From assembly GCA_030220185.1 (NCBI GenBank), contig JASPKZ010007539.1, forward strand, positions 558,001 through 622,000: DNA of 64,000 nt. Direction: 5' to 3'. The notes below the pieces were generated by a model, which was not told where the DNA came from, ran no database searches, and saw nothing but the letters and a program-made list of their open reading frames with translations. This document shows positions 12,470 to 22,769 of the stretch, piece after piece. Every line of letters begins with the position of its first letter. The first letter of the stretch is position 1. The DNA comes from Diploptera punctata. Lineage: Eukaryota > Arthropoda > Insecta > Blattodea > Blaberidae. Position numbers and translations under genes: made by a program.

Positions 12470-13105
12470 TTGTAGTAAACTATGTGAGAAATCTTAACCA
12501 GAAAGTTTTTGTTTTACACAATTTTTTAGTTCTGGTACGTTAACTACACCCGGTATAAATATGGGTGGTGGTTTATGTGGAAGTGGTTTTGTTCATTGAG
12601 ATGAATTTATGTTGCCTGCATTCTCAGTATCATCCATAAGTGTATCATAATGATTATATACATTTATTGATGGAATATATTGAGGAGGCTTGCTGATTTC
12701 ATTATACTTTCGTTTTTTCTACGAACTTGTTGGCAGTTTGGATTCTCATCATCATCATCATCATCATCAAGAAGTCTCTGTATAGTAATATCATCTTGTG
12801 ATATATTATAGTCATATTGTTTTCCATTTAATTGAGGCATGGAGATTGTTTCTGTAATATTAGGCATATTATTATAACTAACAGACTTACTTACAGTTCT
12901 GTTATTCCGTTCCTTAGAACACTCATATGTTTTTAAATTGACATTATCCTTAAATGTAATATTTATGTCACATAGGCCTATACCAATTTGCGGAAATTCA
13001 CTTGATATCTTATCATTCATGATCTCTAGAACTGATTCGCCATATTGTTCAATGTCCCTTCTCGGTGCAGTTAAATTTTAATTAAGTTGCTGTCTTTTAG
13101 CCAGA
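12470..13105 (-). pseudogene. Gag-like ORF1 remnant (downstream copy)
   Basis: The main frame (13020 down to 12664) reads from MNDKISSEFPQIGIG to a run of seven Asp encoded by a GAT repeat, then breaks. In another frame the sequence continues PPQYIPSINVYNHYDTL and KPPPIFIPGVVNV. The last stretch resembles the start of the conserved RNA-binding region of insect LINE ORF1/gag proteins, a nucleic-acid chaperone for retrotransposon RNA. Upstream of the first Met the frame stays open (TAPRRDIEQYGESVLEI), so that Met is not the true start. No zinc knuckles are visible. The gag assignment rests on one short motif; otherwise the protein is unknown. Confidence 0.45.
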
Positions 13106-13752
13106 TTACTTAAAACTAATACTTACACACGAAATTAATATTATTATCAATATATTGAAAATTAAATAAACACAAACACACTTAAATTATGAGATAATCA
13201 ATATTTGTAATTCAATTGAAATTCGCTGTTGCAACAAAAAGCACAGCCACCTGGTTAAATAATAACTGTATAGTAATATCATCTTGTGATATATTATAGT
13301 CATCTTGCTTTTCATTTAATTGAGGCATGGAGATTGTTTCTGTAATATTAGGCATATTATTATAGCTAACAGGCTTACTTACAGTTCTGTTATTCCGTTC
13401 CTTAGGACCTTCATATGTTTTTAAATTGACATTCTTCTTAAATGTAAGATTTATGTCACATAGGCCTATACCAATTTGCGGAAATTCACTTGATATCTTA
13501 TCATTCATGGTCTCTAGAACTGATTCGTCATATTGTTCAATGTCCCTTCTCGGTCCAGTTAAATTTAAATTAAGTTGCTGTCTTTCAGCCAGATTACTTA
13601 AAACTAATAATTACACACGAAATTAATATTATTATCAATATATTGAAAATAAAATAAACACTGAACACACTTAAATGATGAAATAATCAATATTTGTAAT
13701 TCAATTGAAATTCGCGGCTACAACAAAAAGCACAGCCACCTGGTTAAATAAT
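12777..13752. repeat. 488-bp tandem duplication
   Basis: Unit 1 is 12777-13264 and unit 2 is 13265-13752. Each starts ctgtatagtaatatcatc and ends cacctggttaaataata. Differences are scattered single bases. The duplication covers the N-terminal half of the gag-like frame and the AT-rich DNA upstream of it. Confidence 0.85.
13212..13600 (-). pseudogene. Gag-like ORF1 remnant (duplicated upstream copy)
   Basis: This is a second copy of the same N-terminal coding region, about 488 bp upstream in the gene sense. It runs from SNLAERQQLNLNL through MNDKISSEFPQIGIG to DDITIQLL, where it leaves the homology and ends. It lacks the Asp run and the KPPPIF region. Both copies keep an open frame across the shared part, so the duplication is younger than the frame breaks elsewhere. 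Function beyond the gag guess is unknown. Confidence 0.45.
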
Positions 13753-13953
13753 AAACCAATTACCTTACACCGTCATCTGTTAGAATCGTATTTAACTCTT
13801 TGTTAAATAATAAACAAATCATTTGCAATAAAAAATAATGCGACTATAAATTTAGTTATAAACAACCGTAGGTCTCAAGTTGGATCAAACAGCATACAAT
13901 GTGCAAAATTTTATTAAAATCGGTTAAGTAGTTTAGGATTCCATCGCGGACAA

Positions 13954-14177
13954 ACAACGTGACACGTATGATGATCTTGAAGAAGATTTTCGGGCTGTAG
14001 GCCGTGGTCGTGAGGCTTGTTGTCTCAAGACAACCCTTGAGGATGCCAGACGCAGTCTCTGGCGAAACGTCGGGAACTACAAGCCTCACGACCACGGCCT
14101 ACAGCCCGAAAATCTTCTTCAAGATCATCATAGCAACTCCGGCAGTGAAAGTCTACGTGAATACAACGTGACACGTA
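13954..14177 (+). mobile_element. 194-bp PLE-derived insertion with 15-bp target duplication
   Basis: ACAACGTGACACGTA occurs at 13954-13968 and 14163-14177, flanking 194 bases. Inside are perfect 51-base inverted arms (13968-14018 and 14081-14131) around a hammerhead-like core. The right arm ACGACCACGGCC matches the flank of the hammerhead at the Penelope-like element near 33.8 kb (GGACCACGGCC), which links the two. It has no frame, so it looks like a minimal, non-coding retroelement end mobilised in trans. Confidence 0.75.
14037..14071 (+). ncRNA. Hammerhead ribozyme-like core (one key base changed)
   Basis: Order: TTGAGGA (consensus CUGANGA, with C3 changed to T), one T, stem II GCCAGA/TCTGGC around cgcagtc, then GAAAC and GTC. 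The ACGT after GAA is self-complementary, as expected for dimer-type hammerheads with a tiny stem III. CCC before and GGG after the core, followed by the long arms, could form stem I. The C3 change would be expected to weaken or abolish cleavage. Confidence 0.55.
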
Positions 14178-14489
14178 ATTTTTATATATTAAGATGAGTA
14201 TGAAGGAGTACAGTGATGTAGAGAAAAATGAGTTATTATGGCTTGAACTTAATTAGGAAATAAATAAAAGCTGTAAATATTGTATTGTATCTTAAGGATA
14301 TTATGAATGTACATACATTTCGTCTTCTATTAAATTCTAAATCTGATAAAAGAGGTCTGGCGAAAATCTGAAGTATTCCAAAATTTCGTATTATCATCAA
14401 CCACATGTCGATTTAAATAATGTGTTCTATTATTTTTCATACAACATAAGAGTGACGATTTTTCACCGTAAAAATACAACCGTCAAGAA

Positions 14490-15839
14490 ATGCGGACATG
14501 GGTAAAATTTTCCGGAGCTCAAATAGTCCCCCATTCGGTTCTCCGGGCGGGGACTACTTCAGGGAACCCATGTCAAAGACTCAAACACAGGGACATGTTC
14601 CTAGGAACATTGAATGTTAAGACTTTATACAATAGCGGGGCGCTAGAGATATTAACGCGGGAATTAGATAAATCGCCCTTGGATATAGTCGCTTTACAGG
14701 AAGTTAGGTGGCCAGGAGACGGTAGTCAGGAATCAGGAAGCTTTGCATTATACTACGGGGGTGCAGAAAGACCTGCATTTGGAAAGGGTTTTTTAGTCAG
14801 AAGGAGGATCCTATCCGCTATCCGAGATATTAAGTTTGTTAGTGATAGGATATCATACATAATTCTAAAGGGTAAACGACATGATTTTATAATCATAAAT
14901 GTACATGCCCCCACAGAAGATAAAGATGGCAAGATCAAGGATGAGTTCTATGAAGAATTAGAATGCCTATTTGATAGCCTTTCACGATATCATATGAAAA
15001 TTGTCTTAGGAGATTTTAATGCAAAAGTGGGGCGGGAAGATATATTCAAACCAACAAATAGGCAAATTCAGTCTTCATGAAGATAGTAACGACAGCGGGG
15101 TTAGATTAGTCACATTTACCACATCGAAGAATCTCATTGTTAAGAGCACAACATTTCAGCATAAGGATATTCATAAATACACCTGGACGTCCCCAGATGG
15201 AGAAACTCGGAACCAGATAGATAATGTATTAGTGGATAAACGCTGGCACAGTAGCATCATTGATGTTAGATCAGTCAGAGGGACAGACTGCAATTCGGAT
15301 CATCATCTGGTCAGTGTGAAAATCAGACAACGGCTATCGCTTATGAGAGGAACAAACGGCAAAGATGATTCTGTAAAATTTGAATTAAAACCTTGAAAAA
15401 TGATGAAATGCGGCAAGAATACCAAATCAAAATTGCTAATAGATTTGATGTACTGGAATCTTCAGATGACAATGTGGCAAACGAAGAAGAAACTGATATA
15501 AATAAAGAATGGGAGGCTATAAGAGTTACTATTAAATTATCAGCATCAGAAAGCATTGGTTGTTTAAAAAAGAGGCAAAACAAGAAATGGTTTGATGAGG
15601 AATGTGCCGACATTGTAAATAAAAGAAAGTTAGCAAAAATGAAATGGTTACACGAGCCAAATGAGGTAAATTTAGAGCAATTGGGTAGTATTAGACGGGA
15701 AACCACCAAGTTACTAAAGAGTAAAAAGAGGGAATATTTGAGAGAGAAGATTAATGATCTTGAAATGAACGCAAAAAATAGGAACATTAGAGAATTATAT
15801 CAGGGAATTAGTATAGAGAAAAAAAGGGTTTCAGGCTAG
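14490..15839 (+). pseudogene. RTE ORF2: AP endonuclease domain
   Basis: The endonuclease nicks target DNA to prime reverse transcription. Visible motifs in order are TLNVKTL (Asn), VALQEVRW (Glu), NVHAPTEDK, GDFNAKVG (Asp/Asn), IDNVLVDKRW and SDHHLVSVKI (catalytic Asp-His). These are the conserved residues of the RTE/BovB endonuclease, similar to craniofacial-development-protein-2-like annotations. Frame breaks fall near 15050 (between FNAKVGREDIFKPTN and IGKFSLHEDSND) and near 15395. A basic linker with KKRQNKKWFDEEC follows to about 15835. The long leader before MFLGTLN (from 14490) is in frame, and the true start is unclear. Confidence 0.85.
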
Positions 15840-15860
15840 AACAAACAAAATTCGGAATGA

Positions 15861-17109
15861 AGCAGACTTACTCCCTATATTGATGACGTTCTAGGAGATC
15901 ATCAATGTGCATTTAGAAGAAACAAGTCTACAACAGATCAGATTTTTAGTATAAGACAGATTTTAGAAAAGAAATGGGAATAAAATGGTACTATACATCA
16001 ACTATATCTAGACTTCAAAAAATCATATGATTCAATTAAGAGGGAGAAGTTATATAGTATCCTGCTGGAGTTCGGAATTCCTAAAAAGTTAGTTAGACTT
16101 ATACGAATGTGTCTAAATGGCACAAAGAGTAGGGTGCGTGTAGGCAAACAGTTTTCGGACACTTTTGAAATCCAGAATGGGTTGAAGCAAAGAGATGCAC
16201 TATCTCCTCTACTATTTAATTTTGTACCAGAGCATGCCATTAAATCTTTAGAGAATGAGGAAGGCTTACAACTCAATGGAATTAATAAGCTGTTAGTATA
16301 TGCTGATGATGTAGGCCTAGTATTTTTGGCCGATAGCGAGGAGATACTAAAGGACAACACGCACACACTATTGAGTGACACTAAGAAATTAGGACTGGAA
16401 GTAAATATCAATAAAACTAAATATATGGTCACACGTAGAAATTCATAATATAATGGAAATGGACAGCTAATGCCAAATGAGGGAAATTTTGAGGAAGTGG
16501 CTGAATTCAAATACCTAGGAACAATTATCAGAAATAGGAATGAGATGCACAAAGGAGTGAAACATAGGCTCAATTCTGGAAATGCGTGCTTTATGCATAG
16601 CAGAGACTCTTGATGTCCCAACTCCTTTAAAAAAAGGTTAAACTGAAAATATATAAAACTATTATTCTACCAGTTATATTATATGGGTGCGAAACATGGA
16701 CTCTTACTTTAAGGGAGGAAATGAGTTTGCAAGTATTTGAGAATAAAGTACTTAGGAAATTTTTTGGACCAAAGAGAGATGAACAGACATGTGAAAGGAG
16801 AAGACTACATAACAATGACTACATGGTGTTTATAGGATGTCAGATATAATAAGAACAGTTAAGTCTCGTAGACTGCGATGGACAGGACATATTGCACGTA
16901 TGGGGAATGAAGTACTTGCATGGGAGCTTCTTGTAGGAAAGCCAGAGGGAAAACGCCCAGTTGGTAGACCAAGAATGAGGTGGGAGAATAACATTAACTA
17001 TGATTTGAGGGAAATAGATTATGCAGGGAATGATTGGAAAGCATTAGCTCAGGATAGGGATGTATGGAGAGCTTATATCCGCGTGGCCATGAACCTACGG
17101 GTTCGATAG
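15861..17109 (+). pseudogene. RTE ORF2: truncated reverse transcriptase
   Basis: After the deletion junction the frame resumes at LTPYIDDVLGDHQCAFRRN and carries LYLDFKKSYDSI (first Asp region), GLKQRDALSPLLFNF and the active-site box YADD at about 16300. It then continues with TKYMVTRRNS, a frame break, LYGCETWTLTL, and the C-terminal tract RRLRWTGHIARMGN...VGRPRMRWENN. Stops occur near 15839, 15980 and 16446. The N-terminal reverse transcriptase motifs (NNYRGISLLS in the other copy) are deleted. Compared with 57178-59357 it also has GLKQRDA where that copy has MKQGDA. Confidence 0.85.
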
Positions 17110-18285
17110 TGCCAGTAAGTAAGTAAGTACAACATTCATATGATGCTGTTGCTCTAGATGCCTTTCCCGTCTTTATTAATATTTCATACTATTTTAAACG
17201 TTTTGTAACGTTACTTAACATTTTTTTATGAAGAATTATTATATGTTTATCTATGTACACAAATTATGACTTTTCCTCTCAATGATTTTTCAAAGTTCTT
17301 TAGAATTGGATTGCGCATGCGCAAACGCTTATAAAATTAAATCCACCAGAAAACAGGACATATGTGTGAATGACCAACATTTGCATTTAATTCCCAAACA
17401 TATTTTAAGAAATAAATGTTCAATCACTTCATTTTCTTAGGTTCCAATGGGTCAGTTTAGTGTACATCAGATTAGTTTATAGTTTACTAAATCGTATGTA
17501 TGTAATTTATTTCATTCGGTTATGCATGAACAGGTTTGTATACATGCATCTTTTCATAAACACGTTTGGGAATTTATTATGAATATTGATCATTTCAATT
17601 TCTCAAATATGTGGTGCCAACGTTCATAGTAAATTCCCAAATGTGTTTACAAAAATGGATATATACAAACTTGTTCCTTCATAACCTAATGAAATAAATT
17701 AGGGTCATTCCATCTCAAGTGGTTTAATTTTTAATGTCATCCACGCTGACCATCACCAATTTTCCTGAAACTTGGTGTGACTTCAGGCACACCCGAACAA
17801 TGAAGCTCTGCAAAATTTCAGATCATAATATCAAGTGTTTGGGAAACTATGGCCTTTCATGTGGAGGCATGTTTGATGAATCCATCAAGTAATCGAAAAA
17901 CATTCAATTTTTAACTACTTGTTACTACAAGGCAAATGAAAGTATGGACCTACTATTTCTATATCTTGCACAACTTTTTATACTAAATCCAAAAAACGTA
18001 GTCCGACAAAAGGAAGTCCACTTTAGGAGTGCGTGGATCAAAGTGTCCAACAAAATCTGTCATATCAAATTTTAGTTCTTCTTTAGGGTCAAATATCTCA
18101 TGAACAAAAAACAAACAGAGCCTAATATTTGGTAAATTTGTTAATGGTGGTTGAGACAGTGCATTGCTTAAATGTCTTCATTAATAGCCACTTATCTATT
18201 TTATTTATTTATTTATTTAGCGTGGTGGAGTTAAGGCCATGTGGCCTTCTCTTCCACTCACCAGGGCACTAGGATTATACTAGAT

Positions 18286-18680
18286 CATAAACATATGCAA
18301 TTGTTAAAAGTGAGCTATGTTCAAGCTCAAATAAAGTGAATTCCGTCATCTCAAATGTTGTTGTCTTTAGTACCATTAGAAAGAGTACATCGTTATCTAC
18401 TAGAATCAACGTATTTTATTTTTGAGCCTATTTAATTATGGCATGAAATGTAAGGTGCCAAATATGCAATTGTTAAAAGTGATCTAAGTTCAAGAGCAAA
18501 TAATATGAATTACGTCATCTCAAATGTTGTTTTATTTAGTGTCATTGAAAAGAGCACATCTTCATCTACCAGAATCAATTTACTTTATTTTTGATCCCAT
18601 TCAATTATGGCATGAAAAGTAAGTTGCCAAATATGCAATTCTTAAAAGTTAGCTATGTTCAAGCTGACTTGAAATTTACT
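18286..18680 (-). repeat. 170-bp satellite, inverted block
   Basis: About two units of the same sequence as 19500-20780, in the opposite orientation (gcaattgttaaaagtgagct, ctcaaatgttgtt, ctaccagaatcaa...). Together the two blocks are the inner continuation of the terminal inverted repeats. Confidence 0.8.
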
Positions 18681-18937
18681 GTTCAAAACTTTTTAAAGGG
18701 TCTTTTGGATTTTTATAAGTGCCTGAACCCCAGGCGTACCGATAAATTAAAATTTGGGCCCTTCTGAACGGCTGTTATTTCAACTGGAACTTATGTCTGC
18801 ATTATTTAGGCCTATGCTATTTACATCGCTATCTGATCTCCCTTCCAGTTCTACAACTTCCTCAAACTTCACTAATATTATTACTTGCGTCGTCAGTTGA
18901 TCCTTTTATTGAATCATCACTGAAAAAACATTGCATC

Positions 18938-19157
18938 TAACTAACTAACTCACTGGCACTATCGAAACCGTGGGTTCATAAGCTCTCCACATATCCCTAT
19001 CCTGAGCTAATGTTTTCTAATCATTCCCTGTATAATCTACTTGCTTCAAATCATGGTTAATGTTATTCTCCCACCTCATTCATGGTCTAGGCATTTTCTC
19101 CCTGGTTTTCCTACAATAAGTTTCCATGCACGCCTTTCATTCCCCACTGTCATTCAT
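18938..19157 (-). pseudogene. RTE LINE 3'-end fragment
   Basis: This is the reverse complement of the last 220 bp of the RTE element: the start corresponds to the GTTA-type tail and the GGTTTCGATAGTGCC end, continuing back to the region of GRKTWHARLS. It is interrupted by small deletions and is non-coding now. It lies inside the long-TIR element, so the LINE inserted after or within an ancestor of that element. Confidence 0.75.
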
Positions 19158-19499
19158 TTCACAAACAGAAATGTTTTAAATTAAATCGAAATCGACAGCT
19201 TATCTTAGAACACGTTGGATTTTCCTAGCCGACATCATGAATTCCAAACACGATATAATATGCAATTTAACTAATCGGACTCCGAAAATACATAACGATG
19301 AACTATTGAAAACTGAAAAAAGATGTTTCACAATACCTTACAACAGTCTGGAAAACAAAGCCATTCTACCCCTCCACAAGTTACATAGTTTTGGTCTGGA
19401 CTTAAGAGAAACTCCCTGACGTAATATTCCGTCATTGCCACTGTGAGTGGTAGCGGTGAAAAATTAAAGCGCCACTCGTGTAAGTCGAATTATTTGACA

Positions 19500-20780
19500 G
19501 TGTGGTGGACAACAAGCAATTTCTCATTAAGTTCAAGCTTACTTTTCATTCCATAATTAAATTGACTCAAAAATTAAATAAGTTGATTCTGGTTGATGGC
19601 GATATGCTCTTTCCAATGATACTAAAGAAAATAACATTTGAGATGACGTAATTCACATTATTTGAGCTTGAACATAACTCACTTTTAACAATTGCATATT
19701 TGGCACCTTACTTTTTATACCATAATTGAATGGGCTCAAAAATGAAATAAGTTGATTCTAGTAGATGAAGATGTTCTCTATCTAATGGTACTAAAGAAAT
19801 TAATATTTGAGATGACGAAATTCACGTTATTTGAGCTTGAACATAGCTCACTTTTAACAATTGCATATTTGGAGCCTTACTTTTCGTACCATAATTGAAT
19901 GAGCTCAAAAATGAAATAAGTTGATTCTAGTAGATGAAGATGTTCTCTACCTAATGGTACTAAAGAAAATAATATTTGAGATGACGAAATTCACGTTATT
20001 TGAGCTTGAACATAGCTCACTTTTAACAATTGCATATTTGGAGCCTTACTTTTTATACCATAATTGAATGAGCTCAAAAATGAAATAAGTTGATTCTAGT
20101 AGATGAAGATGTTCTCTACCTAATGGTACTAAAGAAAATAACATTTGAGATGACGTAATTCACATTATTTGAGCTTGAACATAACTCACTTTTAACAATT
20201 GCATATTTGGGACCTTACTTTTTATACCATAATTGAATGGACGCAAAAATGAAATAAGTTGATTCTAGTAGATGAAGATGTGCTCTTTCTAATGGCACTA
20301 AAGTAGTCTTGGTGGAAAGGCCCTGCGGCTAGCCAAATTAATGACAAGCGGTGAGCGATTCCTTTTGGTTCTCCAGGATGTCCAAGAAAGGAGAACCCTG
20401 GGTTCCTGCTTAAGCATTAGCCCCGGTGTGATTTAGATATGATTGATACCGATGTAATAATAAAATATAACGAATAACCAGCATTCTAACCTGCATGGTA
20501 GCAGCAATGTGTTCCGACTTGTGTTTAATTGCATGATTAAAACAACATTTGAGATGACGTAATTTACATTATTTGAGCTTGAACATAGCTCACTTTTAAC
20601 AAATGCATATTTTGCACCTTACTTTTCATGTCATAATTGAATTGACTCAAAAATGAAATAAGTTGATTCTAGTAGATGAAGATGTGCTCTTTCTAAGGTA
20701 CTAAAGAAAACAACATTTGAGATGACGTAATTCAGTTTATTTCAGCTTGAACATAGCTCACTTTTAACAATTGCATGTTT
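19500..20780 (+). repeat. 170-bp satellite, direct block (about seven units)
   Basis: Each unit contains catttgagatgacg, ttcacattatttgagcttg, aacatagctcacttttaac, gcatatttgg and aagttgattctagtagatga. Unit starts fall at about 19629, 19797, 19967, 20137, 20528 and 20708, giving a 170-bp period except where 20297-20530 interrupts. Units are highly similar, suggesting recent homogenisation. Confidence 0.9.
20297..20530. other. Unidentified 230-bp insertion in the satellite
   Basis: The array breaks after ggcactaaag and resumes at aaacaacatttgag. The intervening sequence is richer in GC (ggaaaggccctgcggctagcc, ggagaaccctgggttcctgc), unlike the satellite. It contains a short potential hairpin (ggttctcc...ggagaacc). 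I do not recognise it; it could be a SINE or a captured host fragment. Confidence 0.5.
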
Positions 20781-21720
20781 ATGATCTAGTATAATCCTAG
20801 ATAAGTGGCTATGAATGAAGACATTTAGGCAATGCACTGTCTCAGCCACCATTAACAAGTTTACCAAATATTAGGCTCCGTTTGTTTTTTGTTCTTGAGA
20901 TATTTGGCCCTAAAGAAGGACTAAAATTTGATATGACAGATTTTGTTGGACACTTTGATCCACGCTGGTGATTCCTAAGGTGGGCTTCCTTTCGTCGGAC
21001 TACGCTTTTTGGATTTAGGATAAAAAGTTGTGTAAGACATGGAAATAGTAGGTCCATACTTTCATTTGCCTTGTAGTAACAAAGAATTAAAAATTGAATG
21101 TTGTTCGGTTTCTTTATGGGTTCATCCAACGGGCCTCCATATAAAAGGTCATAGTTTCCCAAACAGTTGATATTATGATTTGAAATTTTGCAGAGGTTCA
21201 TTTCTAATGAGGTTCAATATCTACACCAAGTTTCAGCGAAATTGAACACGTTGAGCGTGGGGCATTAGACCACTTGCGATGGAATGATATACATACTATT
21301 TAGTAACTATAAACTAATCTGATGTACACTAAACTGACCCATTGGAACCTAAAAAATAAAGTGATTGAACATTTACATCTTAAAATATGTTTCGGAATTA
21401 AATGCAAATGTTGGTCATTCATACACATATGTCCTGCCATCTGGTGGATTTAATTTTATAAGCGTTCGCGCATGCGCACTTCAATTCTAAAAAGTTTTGA
21501 AAAATAATTGAGAGGAAAGGTCATAATTTGTGTACATAGATAAACATATAATAATTCTTTATAAAAAAATGTTTTAAGTGTCGTTGCAAAACGTTTAAAA
21601 TAGTACGAAATATTATTAAAGACGGGGAAGGCACCTAGAGCAACAGCATCATATGAATGTTGTATGCAAAATAATAGAACAAATTCTTCTTAAGTTCTTA
21701 AATAAATATATGGTTGATGA

Positions 21721-22098
21721 TAATACTGTTTCGTGTGGCTGAGTTTGAGTTCACAAGCTCCTTTCAAAGGCCACGAGCTAAAGTGGACAGTATGATTTAT
21801 GACTAGGAATTATTTAAAATTCTCTAGTCAAGTTTAAATTTAAATGATTTATTAATTAAAACGAACACACATATCACTTCACTGCACTTTAAATGTAATA
21901 AATTCACTGCGAACTTAGTAATTATTTAATTTACGGATATTTGCGTAGAGGTTGGACACGTGCTGCCTTCAGGAAATCTCAACTGAATCTGAGGGCTAGA
22001 GGCTGATACAAGCTATTATATGCATGCAGACCCAAGATTCCAGACGCTTCTACACACACAGAAAATTAGTCACGCGGGAAAGTTGAGCGCGGAGGGAT
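21721..22098. other. Unassigned DNA
   Basis: No frame or recognised repeat. It joins the end of the TIR-family copy to the SINE at 22.1 kb. Confidence 0.4.
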
Positions 22099-22109
22099 AC
22101 AAATTATAT

Positions 22110-22414
22110 CCATCCATAGTAATTCTGCCCGAAGACAGGTCCTTCACTGCAATCATAGCATTTTCATGATATGCTTGCAGCTTTACTACGGAATTGTAGG
22201 TGTGGTAGCTTCCCGTTGCTTTCCACACCGGTGAAGAAAGATGATGATCATGATAAGGATGGTGATGATGGCCATATGTTTTCGGGGACCGTTAGGGCCT
22301 TAAAGTTTTCCTGACATTTGTCTTACAGGTGAGGAAAAACCCCGATAAAAACCTCACTGCCCCGACCGGGGATCGAACCCGGGCCCGCTGCGTGACAAGA
22401 CCACAGCGGTGGAC
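22110..22414 (-). mobile_element. tRNA-derived SINE, family S1, best copy
   Basis: ACAAATTATAT at 22099-22109 and 22415-22425 is an 11-bp target duplication. On the minus strand the head reads CCACCGCTGTGGTCTTGTC, then the B box GGGTTCGATCCCC (about 22366-22378). The body ends in a GGAT-repeat tail (ccatccat on the plus strand) instead of poly(A). Transcription by RNA polymerase III and mobilisation by a LINE are inferred from family knowledge. Confidence 0.9.
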
Positions 22415-22425
22415 ACAAATTATAT

Positions 22426-22764
22426 AAAACCTTTAAATATAAAAATATATGATATTTAGTAAGATAAAAATTAACCATACCCCCTCGCACTGATCTACTG
22501 ATCAGTCTAACAGAAATTAGTCCAGTTAGTAAATTTGCAGGAATTATCGTCAGATTTAAATACAAATATCAAGGATTTGCAAAAATTCACATAAAAAATA
22601 CAAAAATAATGATTGCCTGAAACAAACACAAAAAAAAAAGTTAAAAGTAAAGACAATAATTTTTTCTTTAAATTCTTGTTGTAAAGTTTTCAAAGCTTAG
22701 TTGTAAATTCACAAAGTTAATTCTTGATGTAAAGTTTTCAAAGTTCAATTGTAATTTCACAAAG
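22426..22764. other. AT-rich DNA after pol, possible LTR remnant
   Basis: It contains two diverged direct repeats of about 55 bp (tgtaaagttttcaaag... at 22680-22735 and 22736-22765). It sits where a BEL/Pao 3' LTR would be expected, but I cannot pair it with a 5' LTR. Confidence 0.3.
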
Positions 22765-22769
22765 TTAAC

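Larger units (their letters stand above)
14448..17127 (+). mobile_element. RTE-clade LINE, nearly full length, internally deleted
   Basis: TACAACAT at 14440-14447 and 17128-17135 is the target duplication, and the interrupted host repeat reads through it. The 3' end is a short GTAA repeat rather than poly(A), as in RTE elements. The single ORF2 encodes an AP endonuclease then a reverse transcriptase. Relative to the copy at 57.1-59.6 kb about 420 bp are deleted at 15860/15861, removing the linker and the N-terminal part of the reverse transcriptase. It is therefore dead. Confidence 0.9.
14193..17612 (-). mobile_element. TIR-family copy interrupted by an RTE LINE
   Basis: 14193-14439 and 17136-17612 together make the AT-rich interior of the TGCTRYGGTTTAT family in reverse orientation, ending near tttctcaaatatgtggtgcc. 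The CpG-rich termini are missing. The LINE 14448-17127 sits in the middle with its own duplication. A forward copy begins immediately at 17616, so the two are head-to-head. Confidence 0.65.
17702..21287. mobile_element. 3.6-kb DNA element with about 500-bp inverted termini
   Basis: The left end GGGTCATTCCATCTCAAG and the right end (reverse complement ATCATTCCATCGCAAG) begin long inverted repeats: about 17702-18290 against 20780-21287, with shared blocks such as gaaacttggtgt, ggacctactatttc and tgtcatatcaaattttag. The interior holds a 170-bp satellite in both orientations, an RTE fragment and a 60-residue frame (19237-19419) with no recognised domain. No transposase is visible. Long termini and internal tandem repeats suggest a fold-back or other non-autonomous long-TIR element; superfamily is unknown. 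A (TTTA)n stretch lies near 18200-18220. Confidence 0.75.
17616..21720 (+). mobile_element. TIR-family copy interrupted by a long-TIR element
   Basis: 17616-17701 and 21288-21720 are the forward interior of the TGCTRYGGTTTAT family (aacgttcatagtaaattccc ... agcatcatatgaatgttgtatg). Intact relatives read aaataaattacatacatac at the insertion point, which places 17702-21287 as an insertion. The CpG-rich ends are absent. Confidence 0.65.

Noticed and set aside
12721..12780. Acidic transcription-factor domain (run of Asp)
   Set aside because: The run comes from a trinucleotide microsatellite in one copy only and is absent from the duplicate.
19237..19419. Possible PLE reverse transcriptase N-terminal exon
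   Set aside because: The TIPY-like stretch is too short, and no further PLE motif follows.
18286..20780. CRISPR-like array
   Set aside because: Units are contiguous 170-bp satellites without short constant repeats and unique spacers, and the genome is eukaryotic.
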